Below, piece by piece: positions 17,153 to 26,863 of a stretch of 64,000 bases of DNA; position 1 is the first letter of the stretch; each line of letters opens with the position of its first letter. A model generated the notes under the pieces. That model was given only the letters and a program-made list of their open reading frames with translations. It was not told the DNA's origin and ran no database searches. The DNA is from Candidatus Magnetocorallium paracelense (GTDB lineage: Bacteria > Nitrospirota > Thermodesulfovibrionia > Thermodesulfovibrionales > Magnetobacteriaceae), in contig JAREWP010000100.1 of assembly GCA_029001845.1 (NCBI GenBank), forward strand, positions 1-64,000, read 5' to 3'. The position numbers and the translations under genes were made by a program.

Positions 17153-18097
17153 ATGGTAGATATTGATAAAAGGCTGTTTATACAAAAGATATTGCTTCTT
17201 TATAGTGCAATGATATTTCCGAGTTGTGTAAATACACTTGGTAAATCGGCTGCTCCTGCAACAAAGCCTCCTGTCCAGCGAAATAACCACACAATTGCAC
17301 ATCTGTTTTTAAATAATGAAAGAGAGCTGGGGGCAAATCAATACGATTATGTAATTTTAGACAAATTTTTGGATGAAATTTCCAACATAAGATTTAAGGG
17401 AAAACCTTGCAAAGATTTTTTCACCTCTGTAAATTCTGTCTTAAAAAGAATGAATTATTCATATGATCGTGAGCTTTTATTTAACTCATCTTTAAAGGCA
17501 GGGACACTCGATTGCACAAGCTCTGTCATACTAAGTATTGCCGCCGGCGAATTATGTAATACTCCTGTTAAAGCAGTCAGGGTTCCAAGGCATGTTTTTG
17601 CACGATGTGGAGGGTACAACCAGGATAATGTGCTTGACAGGCATATCAGCGATGACGAGTATAAAAGGATGTTCAACATACCTGAAGAGGCTATATCTAA
17701 GGGATTTTTTTTGAAGTCTCTTTCTATGAGAGAAACTTTTGCTATTCAATTCTTAAGCATAGGTCAGTGGTATCAAAAAATTGGCGACTATGATATGTCA
17801 CTATCTTATTACGACAGGTGCGTTAAGTCTGATCCTAAGTTTCCTGAAGTGTATATCAGCATGGCGGTTGCTTTGACTAAGCTTAACAGATATGATGAGG
17901 CAATGGAGTATGTAAATATTGGCTTGGATATGAATCGCAACGAACCTTTGGGTTATCTGAACAAGGGGAGTATTTATTATTTAAAAAAAGAATACTCTTT
18001 GGCTGTTAAGGAGTTTGACAGAGCTATACAGCTTGACCCTCTTTTAAGAAGCTCCCATCGAATGAGAAAGAGAGCTGCATCTAAACTTGTGAATTAA
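17153..18097 (+). CDS. Transglutaminase-like and TPR-repeat protein, exported
   Basis: A hydrophobic N-terminus (about residues 9-26, IQKILLLYSAMIFPSC) suggests export, possibly as a lipoprotein at Cys25, though the lipobox is imperfect. A central transglutaminase-like core follows, with Cys in TLDCTSS and His in VPRHVFAR about 30 residues later. From about residue 200 at least three TPR units are visible (QWYQKIGDYDMSLSYYDRCV, then ALTKLNRYDEAMEYVN, then GSIYYLKKEYSLAVKEFDRA). The combination fits TPR proteins with a cysteine-protease-like or binding domain at the cell envelope. Substrate and role are unknown. Confidence 0.75.
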   Translation: MVDIDKRLFIQKILLLYSAMIFPSCVNTLGKSAAPATKPPVQRNNHTIAHLFLNNERELGANQYDYVILDKFLDEISNIRFKGKPCKDFFTSVNSVLKRMNYSYDRELLFNSSLKAGTLDCTSSVILSIAAGELCNTPVKAVRVPRHVFARCGGYNQDNVLDRHISDDEYKRMFNIPEEAISKGFFLKSLSMRETFAIQFLSIGQWYQKIGDYDMSLSYYDRCVKSDPKFPEVYISMAVALTKLNRYDEAMEYVNIGLDMNRNEPLGYLNKGSIYYLKKEYSLAVKEFDRAIQLDPLLRSSHRMRKRAASKLVN

Positions 18098-18457
18098 AAG
18101 AATAAATTTTGTTACCAGATAACCACTTGGCAAATGACTAATAAGCATATAGACTTACTTTTTTTTATTTGTATTATAAAGCAAAACACTATCCATGACT
18201 TGATTTTCAGAGATTATGTAAGAATCCTTTATCTTAAAGATAGAAATCCATTGCCCAGCGGACCATAAATGGTCGTTAATATCGTCTAATTTGGTTGCAA
18301 TCGATTTTTTTCGGTTCGCTGCTCAAGCACTAATCTGTAACTACTTTCCTCTTACTTTCTGCCTGTCGATTGCGGTTTTCCTTTGAATTGTGTAGAATTT
18401 TCTGTATAATGATATAATATCTCAACATTAATCTATAATAAAGGGGAGGCGAAATTG

Positions 18458-18776
18458 ATGAAAAGAATAGATGCGCTTTCAATCTTAATAATCCTTGCTG
18501 CTCTTATCTTTACATGTACTTCTGTCCATGGCGCTCAAAAGAAGATAACATTCTGCGTATACGCATCGGACAAACCTTCCGTCATGCATATGAAATTCAC
18601 TCCTATTGTCTCCTACCTGCAGGAAAAACTGAACGCCGATGGTTATGAATCGTTAATTGGAATCAAAATTCATCAATTGGAATCAAAATTCATCCTTCAT
18701 ACAACAGCGCCATCAATGCTTTGGTCGTGGGAAAATGCGACTTTTCCAGGTTCGGACCTGCAAGCTATATTATAAC
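18458..18776 (+). pseudogene. PhnD-like substrate-binding protein, frameshifted and truncated
   Basis: After an AGGGGAGG ribosome-binding site the gene encodes a signal peptide and KKITFCVYASDKPS, the start of a phosphate/phosphonate-type periplasmic binding protein. At 18655-18694 a 20-base unit is duplicated in tandem, shifting the frame. Skipping one unit restores SLIGIKIHPSYNSA, then NALVVGKCDFSRFGPASY, which is typical for this family. The reading then ends where an IS1380-like element begins at about 18777. Thus two separate lesions inactivated it. The rest of the gene is not found beyond the element. Confidence 0.8.
18655..18694 (+). repeat. 20-bp perfect tandem duplication
   Basis: AATTGGAATCAAAATTCATC occurs twice back to back. 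Because 20 is not a multiple of three, it shifts the frame of the PhnD-like gene. Confidence 0.95.
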
Positions 18777-19818
18777 CTAAGTTGAGCGGTTTTCAGTGCA
18801 AAGTAGAGAGTAAGAAGCACTTAAAGGGCGATAGAATCATGTTATAATAAAGCTGCGAAAGAACAGAAACAATCACCCGATAAGTGAGGTAATTATGAAA
18901 CAAAAAGAGATAAAAAGCAAGAAAAAAATAAGCAGAGTAGAAGTAACGACAGACACAATGACAGGGCGAGGAGGAATATGTAAAATATTTAAGCGGGATA
19001 AAGATATATGAGATATTGGTTGAGCATTTTATGGGAATAAGAAAGAGCCGCAAAGGGGTATCGATATGGAACATATTCAAGCAGATAATGTGTAATTTTT
19101 ATGACGGAACAAGCCGTCATTTAACCTGTTTTGATGAAATAAAAAGAGATGAAGGATACCGAGCCGCCATAGAGAACAGAGAAGAAGAGATGCTGAGTTC
19201 ACATCAGGTGAAGAGATTTTTCAAGTCATTTTCGTGGTTGTCGGGCGGAGCATTCAGGAAGATCCTGAAGCGTTTATTCATATGGAGATTACAGATAGGA
19301 AAGCCGCAGGTAATCAAGTTAACGTTAGATACAATGGTAATGGATAATGATGAAGCGAAGAAGAGACATGCAGTACAGCCGACCTATAAGAAGGTGAAGG
19401 GCTTTCAGCCATTACAAATAATATGGAATAGAAAGATAGTGGATGCAGTATTTCGAGGAGGGAAGAAGCACAGTAATTACGGAAATACGGCAGTGAATAT
19501 GATAACAGCCATAGTGAATCAGATAAGGAAAGAATATGATCCGAAAGTAACGATCATATTAAGGTTAGACAGTGGATTTTTCGATGAGGAGATAATGGAG
19601 ACCTGTGAGAAATTAAACATTGCAGTAGTGTGCACGGGGAAGTTTTACGAAAAGACAAAAGAATACATACAGGGGTTGCCGGAGGAAGGGTGGCGTATAT
19701 ATGACAACGGTCATCAGGAATGGGAATATACTGAATTTGGTTACAGGTATGGCAGCTGGAAGAGATTCTACAGGGCGCTGTACACAAAGCCTGCCTATGA
19801 AGGTCAACAGAGATTATT
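18777..19818 (+). mobile_element. IS1380-like insertion sequence, right end lost
   Basis: The element starts next to CCTAAGTTGAGCGGTTTTCAG, which has the look of an IS left end, directly after the broken PhnD-like gene. It carries one DDE-type transposase. The matching right inverted repeat is not seen; instead the 68-bp repeat at 19819 follows, so the right end was removed by a later event. Confidence 0.6.
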
Positions 19819-19854
19819 TGGGGTAGTCAGGAGTTGTGTTGACAGTTTGTGACT
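18895..19854 (+). pseudogene. IS1380-family transposase, frameshifted and C-terminally truncated
   Basis: The gene begins MKQKEIKSKKKISRVEVTTD, but loses frame near 18980; the continuation VKYLSGIKIYEILVEHF is in another frame and runs on as the long downstream reading. The DDE core is recognisable: LTLDTMVMDND for the first Asp, then LRLDSGFFDEE for the second, followed by the region with GWRIYDNG. The C-terminus is replaced by sequence from the repeat at 19819 (VVRSCVDSL, stop). With both a frameshift and a missing C-terminal part, this copy cannot be active. Confidence 0.75.
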
Positions 19855-20060
19855 AACCGGCCCGACGATCCCGGTTTATCTCATCTGATAAAATAACGAT
19901 ATCTCTGACAGGACCCAATGGCAGATATTTATCGAGCACTGTCTTGACAAAAAAATTAACCTCCTGCTCTGTGAGTATATTCTGCTCGATGGCTACCAGG
20001 AGAAAATCGATTAATATATCGAAATTCCTAAATTGGGAATCCCTGAATTTTATATTTTTT
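19819..20060. repeat. Repeat element, copy 2 with minus-strand reading frame
   Basis: The first 68 bases match 14713-14781, and 20025-20052 matches 14822-14856. Between them the minus strand is open and reads NILTEQEVNFFVKTVLDKY, then PLGPVRDIVILSDEINRD, ending at a TAG at 19853-19855. This looks like a genuine protein sequence, but there is no start codon in frame before an upstream stop, so it is a remnant or internal fragment. DNA from here to 20430 contains no other gene that I can support. Confidence 0.5.
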
Positions 20061-20430
20061 TGGTAAAAATAACGAAATATCGTAATTTTATCCCTATTGC
20101 GATAAGCTGGCTATATTAAAAAAAGCTCTCTCTGAGACTCTAAAGCATATATCGCTAAGGAATTAAATTTCCCCCATTATCACTCCTTTAAACAACTCTC
20201 TCTTCCGGTTATTCTCCCAATGCATTGCCAACCCTTTGTCTGTAAGCCTTTGTCTGAAAAAATGGTCAACTGTTCGACTGTATTACCATATTCACAGCAT
20301 GATTAAATATAAATAATAAATACATCTTAGTTATACATGGTACGGTCTTTGATATATAGTAAGCAGAGATTCAAAGATGATCATCGTTTTTTTTAGTCTT
20401 ATTAAAATTTTAAAACTTTTGGAGGCAAAA

Positions 20431-23400
20431 ATGAAGAGGGTCAAAAGAGTCGGTGTTAAATTATCAAAAGAAATTCTTACCTGTTTAGTTTTATTGGCGA
20501 CATTAACCATTTACATCCATCCCGTTGAAGCAGCAGTTGAAAACACAGAGAATCTTACTTCCCCCATTGGAACGAATTTACATTTCTTTACATACCACAG
20601 TCCTGACTGGGTCTTTGTAGACGTCTTTCCAAAGACGCAGGAATTCACCAAAATGCGTTGCAGTGGCGGCGGGTGGAATGAGGGGCCTGATCTGGCCACC
20701 GATTCCAACGGTTGGATAACCTCTCTGCAGGATGACCAGTGTGCGGGGTTTTATCTGTTTTGGCTCTCCGAGGGTGCGCAAGCACAATACCCCGCCGGGG
20801 AATACACCCTTTTGTGGGAAGGAGACGGGAGCTTCCAGATTTCAGGGGACGCACATTTTACTCATAACCAGGGAGAGTCTGTGGACCAGAGTAATGGTCT
20901 TAACAAAGTTACCTTTCAGGTTACCCCCTCTACCTCCAATGACGGCCTTTTCTTTCGAATCAGCTCCGTTGCATCAGACTATTTGAGAAATATGCGTCTC
21001 ATTATGCCGGGCGGCGTATGCGGACAGGAACAGGATATGAACAATCTCGATTACTTCAGCCATTGTGAAACAACAAGAGGAGGTTCCGGTACATGCGGCA
21101 CGGGCGAGATATGTTATGACTTCGAGGAGGTCTATTGGGACAGGTTCAGGGATTCCGATAATGCAATGAACAATCCCGGAGTTGTATTTCATCCTGAGTA
21201 TTTGGAAAGACTCCGAAAATACAAAGTACTTAGGGCCACTTTTTGGATGGCGGTGCATAACAATCCCCTGCAAAACTGGTCTGACAGGGCCGGTCTTCAA
21301 AAGCAGACCTTCGCAGATAACGGAGGCAGTTACTCTCTTGAAGCAAACAGCGGAGTGCCTTATGAAATATACATTGCCCTGGGTAACATCCTCAATGCGG
21401 ATCTGTGGTTAAATATTCCCTATGAAACCACCAACGATTTCAATACTCAATTTGCAAATCTGGTATTAAATAAACTCAACACAAACCTGAAAGTCTATCT
21501 TGAATACGGTAATGAACACTGGAATCCAAGCGACTATTTTGTATCGGGATGGAACTACCTGCTTGACAAGGCGAACGAGCCCGGTTCCGGGATCGACTCG
21601 AACGCCGATGATGGTGTAAAGGTGGCGAGGTATTACTCACAGAGAGCCGGGGAAATCCATGCGATTTGGAGAAACGCCTTTTCAGATTCCGAGAGTCGTA
21701 TTATACGGGTGTTAGGGGGGCATACCGCCAGTCCCGAACACACTCGGGAAGTTTTGGACTGGCAAATGGCGTACCAAAATGCAGACACTCTGGCAATACA
21801 CGGCTATTTTGCCGGGGAACTGTTTAATGCAAATAATGAGGCCGCCATTCTGTCAATGTCAGTTGATGATATATTTAATGAAATAAACAATGGCGGGCTT
21901 GGCTCGGAAAGTTCTTTGGACCGTACTAACTCCCATTACAACACCAATTACAGCCTTGCCGACGAAAGGGGATTGGACCTGATTGCATATGAAGGAGGAC
22001 AATATCTTGTAGCGGACATATTCAGCAGTGTAAATCAGACAGCGATTTATAACCTTTTCCTTGAAGCCAATCGTGACTCAAGGATGGGGGATGCGACTCT
22101 GACGAATTTTAATAACTTTAGAAACGCCGGTGGAAAGACCTTCTTACACTTTAGCAATACCTCCTGGTACTCTGTTTACGGTACGAATGGCGCCCTCGAA
22201 TATCAGACACAGCCCCGCAGCGATTCGCCCAGATACGACGCCATCATGACCTTTATCGAGCAGAACGACTGCTGGTGGAACAATTGTGAAGGTACGACCG
22301 GAGAGACGCCTGTGAGCTATTATTCGCTGTTAATAGAAAAAGAGGGCACAGGCATGGGAACCGTGACGAGTTCCTTAGAAGGGATCGATTGCGGCAATGA
22401 CTGCAGAGAGACATATTTGGGAGATACGATAGTTACACTCACCGCCGCACCCTCGGAAAGCTCTCTTTTTACGGGTTGGAGCGGAGGCGGCTGTTCCGGT
22501 ACAGGGGAGTGTATTGTAACGCTGAATGCTTCTACAACGGTAGAGGCGACTTTTGAGAGGCCCTTTGTTATTGCACAGGGCAGGAATCTTATCGATAACA
22601 TAAATAATCAGATCATATGGCTCAGAGGCGTGAATGTGGACGCCCAGTGGGTGGTAGTAGACAGTACGGGAGAGTGGACCCTTGACGACGATTTCACCGG
22701 AACTGCAACACCGGCAATAGAGTTATATTCCGATATGGTGACAGAGGCCGATTTTGCGGCAATTCGTGAAATGGGGATGAATACGGTAAGACTGAACCTC
22801 AATTATCAGATATTTGAAGAGAGAGACACACCCTATGTGTATCGACAGGAGGGTTGGAATTTTCTGGATCAGGTCATCGAGCAGGCAAGAAACAACGACC
22901 TCTATTTGACGCTGAGCATGGTAACGCCTCAGGGCGGATATCAGCCCTGTTGGGGATGCGGCGCCGAATTCTGGGATGATCAGCAAAACAGTGAAAGATT
23001 TGTCGCACTGTGGCGTGAAATTGCGGGTCGTTATGTAAACGAGCCTGTTATTTCCGGGTACGATCTGCTCAATGAACCCAATCCGACATATAATGTGCAG
23101 CAGTGGCAGGATATAGCACAGCAGACGATCGACGCCATTCGCACCGTGGACAACAGACATTTGGTTGTTGTGGAAGCCGTTAACTGGATTGTAGACGCCA
23201 ACGGCAGTTCACCGTGGCCGGTTGATGAATCGACTTTTCAGTTTCCTGTAAATGACAGCAATGTGATGTATGACTTCCATTTTTACGAACCCATGGACTT
23301 TACGCACCAGCAGGTTCCTTGGGCAGGATATCCCGAGCCGGCGGCGTACCCCGATCAGACAGTTATCTATTTCCCCGACGACCTTCAATGGAGCGATTCG

Positions 23401-24156
23401 GAAAATACGACGGCGATTCCAAGCGGTACATCGGACTGGCAGCCCTATGAAAGCGGAATGTACAGAATCGACACAGATGTGGTTGCAGCCTATCCTTCCC
23501 TTTACTGTTGGAATAACACTGGAACCGTTTACTATGACGATCTTGTAATTAACGAATATGACGAAAACAATGTTTTTGTCAGAGAAGTCATGAATCTGGA
23601 TTTTTCTTCATCAGAGGAATGGTCCCATTGGGGGGACGGTGAATTTATCAGGTCGACTCAGGGCCGCAATGACAATGCCTCATTGGCCATGCAGGGTACG
23701 ACCAATGGCTCCTGGTACAATAATGATTTACGATTTCAGGTGCATCGGGACTATAGTTACCGGATAAACGGCTATATGTCGGGCGAAGATATAGGCGACG
23801 GCGCCTGGTGCGTCATGAATATCACTTTTGAATCAAGCAGCTCTCAGACTCCGGTCCTTCTCAGAGACAGAGAGTATGTGGAATATCATCTCTTACAGAG
23901 AGCGCAGTTCGGAATCGAGAACAATGTTCCTGTCAATGTCGGTGAGTTCGGGCCTTCCAGAGAATCCTACGGAGACGGGCTGGGCGGCATGACTTACCTG
24001 GAAGATGTTCTTGACCTTATGGTGAGCAATAATCTGCACTTTACCTATTATACATATAATAACTGGAATGAAGGCTATGAAGGCGAATATGCGCCTGTAC
24101 CGGGGTTGTATGATTTCCTAAGGAATTATTACCTGACGATAAATCAGACTCCTTAA
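20431..24156 (+). CDS. Large secreted multidomain glycoside hydrolase with C-terminal GH5 domain
   Basis: The ATG at 20431 follows a GGAGG site; a start 54 bases upstream is in frame but lacks one. A signal peptide ends near VEAA (about residue 35). The first 600 residues resemble the truncated gene at 5074, with YGNEHWN near residue 358 as a likely catalytic region of a TIM barrel. A bacterial beta-repeat module follows at about 630-710 (GTGMGTVTSS, FTGWSGGGC). The C-terminal GH5 cellulase-like domain starts with WLRGVNVD and has the acid/base Glu in LLNEPNP near residue 880 and the nucleophile Glu in VGEFGPS near 1170. Between HFYEP and the nucleophile there is an insertion of about 190 residues that reads like a jelly-roll carbohydrate-binding module. 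Many cysteines suggest extracellular disulfides. The substrate is probably a beta-glucan or mannan, not determined. Confidence 0.85.
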   Translation: MKRVKRVGVKLSKEILTCLVLLATLTIYIHPVEAAVENTENLTSPIGTNLHFFTYHSPDWVFVDVFPKTQEFTKMRCSGGGWNEGPDLATDSNGWITSLQDDQCAGFYLFWLSEGAQAQYPAGEYTLLWEGDGSFQISGDAHFTHNQGESVDQSNGLNKVTFQVTPSTSNDGLFFRISSVASDYLRNMRLIMPGGVCGQEQDMNNLDYFSHCETTRGGSGTCGTGEICYDFEEVYWDRFRDSDNAMNNPGVVFHPEYLERLRKYKVLRATFWMAVHNNPLQNWSDRAGLQKQTFADNGGSYSLEANSGVPYEIYIALGNILNADLWLNIPYETTNDFNTQFANLVLNKLNTNLKVYLEYGNEHWNPSDYFVSGWNYLLDKANEPGSGIDSNADDGVKVARYYSQRAGEIHAIWRNAFSDSESRIIRVLGGHTASPEHTREVLDWQMAYQNADTLAIHGYFAGELFNANNEAAILSMSVDDIFNEINNGGLGSESSLDRTNSHYNTNYSLADERGLDLIAYEGGQYLVADIFSSVNQTAIYNLFLEANRDSRMGDATLTNFNNFRNAGGKTFLHFSNTSWYSVYGTNGALEYQTQPRSDSPRYDAIMTFIEQNDCWWNNCEGTTGETPVSYYSLLIEKEGTGMGTVTSSLEGIDCGNDCRETYLGDTIVTLTAAPSESSLFTGWSGGGCSGTGECIVTLNASTTVEATFERPFVIAQGRNLIDNINNQIIWLRGVNVDAQWVVVDSTGEWTLDDDFTGTATPAIELYSDMVTEADFAAIREMGMNTVRLNLNYQIFEERDTPYVYRQEGWNFLDQVIEQARNNDLYLTLSMVTPQGGYQPCWGCGAEFWDDQQNSERFVALWREIAGRYVNEPVISGYDLLNEPNPTYNVQQWQDIAQQTIDAIRTVDNRHLVVVEAVNWIVDANGSSPWPVDESTFQFPVNDSNVMYDFHFYEPMDFTHQQVPWAGYPEPAAYPDQTVIYFPDDLQWSDSENTTAIPSGTSDWQPYESGMYRIDTDVVAAYPSLYCWNNTGTVYYDDLVINEYDENNVFVREVMNLDFSSSEEWSHWGDGEFIRSTQGRNDNASLAMQGTTNGSWYNNDLRFQVHRDYSYRINGYMSGEDIGDGAWCVMNITFESSSSQTPVLLRDREYVEYHLLQRAQFGIENNVPVNVGEFGPSRESYGDGLGGMTYLEDVLDLMVSNNLHFTYYTYNNWNEGYEGEYAPVPGLYDFLRNYYLTINQTP

Positions 24157-24196
24157 ACAAAAGCACAGACTGTTTTTTATAGTTATACTATCCTCC

Positions 24197-24231
24197 AACA
24201 TGGAGAGCCCTCTCTCGGGGCTCTCCATGTT
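24197..24231 (+). terminator. Rho-independent terminator of the glycoside hydrolase gene
   Basis: A perfect 14-bp stem (AACATGGAGAGCCC with its complement) and a seven-base loop lie 40 bases past the stop codon, followed by TGATTTTATC. Confidence 0.75.
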
Positions 24232-24380
24232 GATTTTATCTTCCTCCAGGACTTAAACCCGTCCCAGGAAACAATATTTTCCCCTGAATTTTTAGTGGGC
24301 TCCACTTCGAGACGATATAACGTGCTATAATAGCTTTTTTGTAGTTTCGTTAATTATGAATACATTCTGTTGATTAGTCG

Positions 24381-24418
24381 CTTATAAATGAAATTGTGCG
24401 CAAAAAAGCACTAATATT
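24381..24418. repeat. Inverted copy of the right end of the MITE-like element at 4741
   Basis: CTTATAAATGAAATTGTGCG and the bases after it match the reverse complement of 4962-4999 with about five differences. A TTATAAGGC lies about 30 bases after it, so this may be an internally deleted copy. It flanks the full glycosidase gene as the other copy flanks the truncated paralogue. Confidence 0.6.
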
Positions 24419-24520
24419 TTTGATTGTCACAGTTTTAGCTTTTATTTATAAGGCTTTTAAGCATATAGAAATATGCACTGACTTTTTAAAATAAAGCTGT
24501 GAGAGCAGCGATTTTTTACT

Positions 24521-24637
24521 CCCTCTCCCCTTTTGAAGGGGGAGAGGGTTGGGGTGAGGGGGTGCGGTAAGGTACTCGATAGGGTAACGCTTCTCCACCG
24601 TCACCCCTCACCTTTCTCTCCCCTCAAGGGGAGAAGA
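24521..24637. repeat. Palindromic CCCTCTCCCC / GGGGAGAGGG repeat
   Basis: Two short palindromes, CCCTCTCCCC..GGGGGAGAGGG and CTCTCCCCTCAAGGGGAGA, are joined by complementary arms GGGGTGAGGGG and CACCCCTCACC. This kind of repeat is widespread between bacterial genes. The remaining bases of 24240-24882 hold this element, the repeat end at 24381 and the AGCTGA-type repeat, and no gene. Confidence 0.6.
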
Positions 24638-24722
24638 GACTTGAAGGGAATTTCTTCGAAATTCCCCAAACCTCTTTGGTTCCGGCTATGCCGGGTTAGG
24701 AATTAGCCACAACCCTTAAATC

Positions 24723-24878
24723 TAAAAACAGCAGTCAGCTATCTACTGTCAGCCCTCTGTTTTTAAGGTTTTGCATAATAACCGGCATATCATTTTTGGG
24801 TGAGTGCAGTTTTTAATGTAACGCTTTGATTTTTCTTAGCTGACAGCTAACAGCTGACCGATGACAGCTTTTTTTAGT
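24723..24878. repeat. Diverged copy of the AGCTGA-ended repeat
   Basis: It begins AAAAACAGCAGTCAGCTATCT and ends TAGCTGACAGCTAACAGCTGA with a short T-run. The ends match the copies at 16873 and 40376 but the middle differs. It lies immediately before the DUF523 gene and may contain its promoter. Confidence 0.5.
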
Positions 24879-24882
24879 TGAT

Positions 24883-25341
24883 ATGATTATTGTAAGCGCC
24901 TGTCTTGCAGGTTTAAACACGAGATATGATTGTAAGAACAAAGCTGACGAGTATATTGTTTCTCTTGTCAGCTCTTTGAAGGCTGTACCACTTTGCCCTG
25001 AAGTGTCAGGAGGTCTTTCTGTCCCGAGGCGGAGGTCTGAGATTTCCTGTGGAGACGGTTATGATGTTATATCAGGTGAGGCCGGCGTTTTTACTGACAG
25101 GGGAGAGGATGTGACAACGTATTTTATCCGTGGAGCGGAGGCGTTGTTGAAACTGACTGAATCGATGAGTATAGAATATGCAATATTGAAAGATGGAAGT
25201 CCCTCGTGTGGTGTAAACTATATAAAACGAAATTCTACCAGAGTGAAAGGAGTCGGAGTAGCTGCCGCTCTTCTCAGAATGAGCGGTATCGAGGTTATAT
25301 GCGTCAAGAGGGCTCGAGAGCGTTTTGATTTTCAATTTTAG
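24883..25341 (+). CDS. DUF523 / TudS-like [4Fe-4S] desulfidase family protein
   Basis: The 152-residue protein shows the family signature in order: SACLAGLNTRYDC at the N-terminus, LCPEVSGGLSVPR near residue 40-50 and KDGSPSCGV near residue 110. Three invariant cysteines (in SACL, CPE and SPSCG) are those that hold the [4Fe-4S] cluster in TudS, the thiouracil desulfidase of this family. A role in desulfurising thiolated nucleobases is therefore possible, but most DUF523 members are uncharacterised. ATG directly follows the repeat at 24723 and no strong ribosome-binding site is visible. The gene stands alone. Confidence 0.85.
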   Translation: MIIVSACLAGLNTRYDCKNKADEYIVSLVSSLKAVPLCPEVSGGLSVPRRRSEISCGDGYDVISGEAGVFTDRGEDVTTYFIRGAEALLKLTESMSIEYAILKDGSPSCGVNYIKRNSTRVKGVGVAAALLRMSGIEVICVKRARERFDFQF

Positions 25342-25356
25342 ATTGACAATTCACTG

Positions 25357-25485
25357 TCATTAACTTAAGGAGCAAAGCACTATCCGCCTTCAGCGGCTAA
25401 ACTCGAAGGCTCCGCTTCGCTGCGCCTTCTCAAACATGACCCGCTTCCGTCGGAAGGTGCTTCACCCCTTAAGTGAATGGTATTG
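25357..25485. repeat. Dispersed palindromic repeat (TTAAGGAGCAAAGCAC), copy 1
   Basis: The element starts TCATTAACTTAAGGAGCAAAGCAC and ends GGTGCTTCACCCCTTAAGTGAATGG, with complementary ends. A shorter copy lies at 61253-61352. Copy 1 contains about 30 extra bases rich in CGCTGCGCC. Confidence 0.8.
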
Positions 25486-25599
25486 ATTGACAATTGACAA
25501 TCTAAATGGAATGCTTTAAATCCGGAGATGCAGATTTTATTAGTCTGATGTTAAAATAGATCGACAGTTTTTGTTTATTAAAAAATCATGGAGGTATAG

Positions 25600-26859
25600 A
25601 TGACAATCACAGAGAAGATATTAGCCGATCATTGCGGGAAAAAGGAAGTCCTGTGCGGCGAGCTTATTAATGCCAAGGTCGATCTGATTTTAGCCAATGA
25701 TATTACGGCGCCTATTGCAATAAAAGAGTTCAAGAAAACCGGCGCCAAAAAGGTATTTAATAAAGAGCGTATTGCGTTAATACCCGATCATTTCGCCCCT
25801 CAGAAGGATATTCAGGCTGCTGAGCAGTGTAAGTCAATCAGGGAATTTGCAGGTGAGCATGAACTGAGCCTCTACTTTGAAGTAGGCAGAATGGGAGTGG
25901 AACATGCCCTTTTGCCTGAACAGGGTCTTGTGCTTCCCGGAGATCTGGTAATAGGCGCTGACAGTCATACCTGTACTTACGGAGCGCTTGGCGCTTTTTC
26001 CACCGGTGTCGGGTCCACTGACGTTGCCGCTGCCATGGCAACGGGAGAGTGTTGGTTTAAAGTGCCCGAGTCGATGAAATTCATTTATTACGGAAAATTG
26101 AATAAGTGGGTAAGCGGCAAGGATCTTATTCTTATGACAATCGGCGATATAGGCGTGGACGGCGCGCTTTACAGAGCCATGGAGTTTCAGGGAGAGATAA
26201 TTGAAAAGCTGCCCATGTCAGGAAGGCTCACCATGTGCAATATGGCTATCGAGGCAGGCGGAAAGAGCGGGATCATAGTGCCTGACAATATTACCAAAGA
26301 GTATGTACAGTCCAGAGCAAAGAGGGAGTACAAGTTCTATGAGTCTGATAGCAACTCCAGTTATGTCGAAGTCAAAGAGTATGATTGCTCAAAAATCGAG
26401 CCGGTGGTGGCCTGTCCTCATCTGCCTTCCAATACAAAATATGCAACCGAACTGACTGATATTTCAATTGACCAGGTTGTGATAGGATCATGTACAAACG
26501 GCCGTCTCGAAGATATCAGAGAGGCCGAGTCGATAATCAGAGGGAAGAGTGTGAATTCCAATGTGAGGATGATAGTTATTCCGGCTACTCAGCAAATATA
26601 TAAAGACGCCATGAAAGAGGGGCTGCTGGAATCCTTTATAGACTGCGGCGCCGTTGTCTCGACTCCTACTTGCGGCCCCTGTCTTGGAGGGTATATGGGA
26701 ATTCTTGCCAAAGGAGAGAGAGCTCTTGCCACGACGAACAGAAATTTTGTAGGAAGAATGGGACATCCGGAAAGTGAAGTCTACCTTTCCAATCCATCGG
26801 TAGCTGCTGCATCTGCTTTATTGGGGCGTATAGCACACCCCGAGGAAGTGGGAAAATAA
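25600..26859 (+). CDS. leuC: 3-isopropylmalate dehydratase large subunit (LeuC/HacA type)
   Basis: This is an aconitase-superfamily protein of 419 residues, the length of the shorter HacA-type LeuC found in archaea and many anaerobes. Key features are [10 protein letters not shown] (cluster cysteine), VIGSCTNGR (second cysteine) and CGPCLGG (third cysteine). It isomerises 2-isopropylmalate to 3-isopropylmalate in leucine synthesis; homoaconitase activity cannot be excluded from sequence. The small subunit leuD is not adjacent. GGAGG precedes the ATG. It is followed after four bases by der, so the two are co-transcribed. leuA is 8 kb downstream. Confidence 0.92.
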   Translation: MTITEKILADHCGKKEVLCGELINAKVDLILANDITAPIAIKEFKKTGAKKVFNKERIALIPDHFAPQKDIQAAEQCKSIREFAGEHELSLYFEVGRMGVEHALLPEQGLVLPGDLVIGADSHTCTYGALGAFSTGVGSTDVAAAMATGECWFKVPESMKFIYYGKLNKWVSGKDLILMTIGDIGVDGALYRAMEFQGEIIEKLPMSGRLTMCNMAIEAGGKSGIIVPDNITKEYVQSRAKREYKFYESDSNSSYVEVKEYDCSKIEPVVACPHLPSNTKYATELTDISIDQVVIGSCTNGRLEDIREAESIIRGKSVNSNVRMIVIPATQQIYKDAMKEGLLESFIDCGAVVSTPTCGPCLGGYMGILAKGERALATTNRNFVGRMGHPESEVYLSNPSVAAASALLGRIAHPEEVGK

Positions 26860-26863
26860 GATT

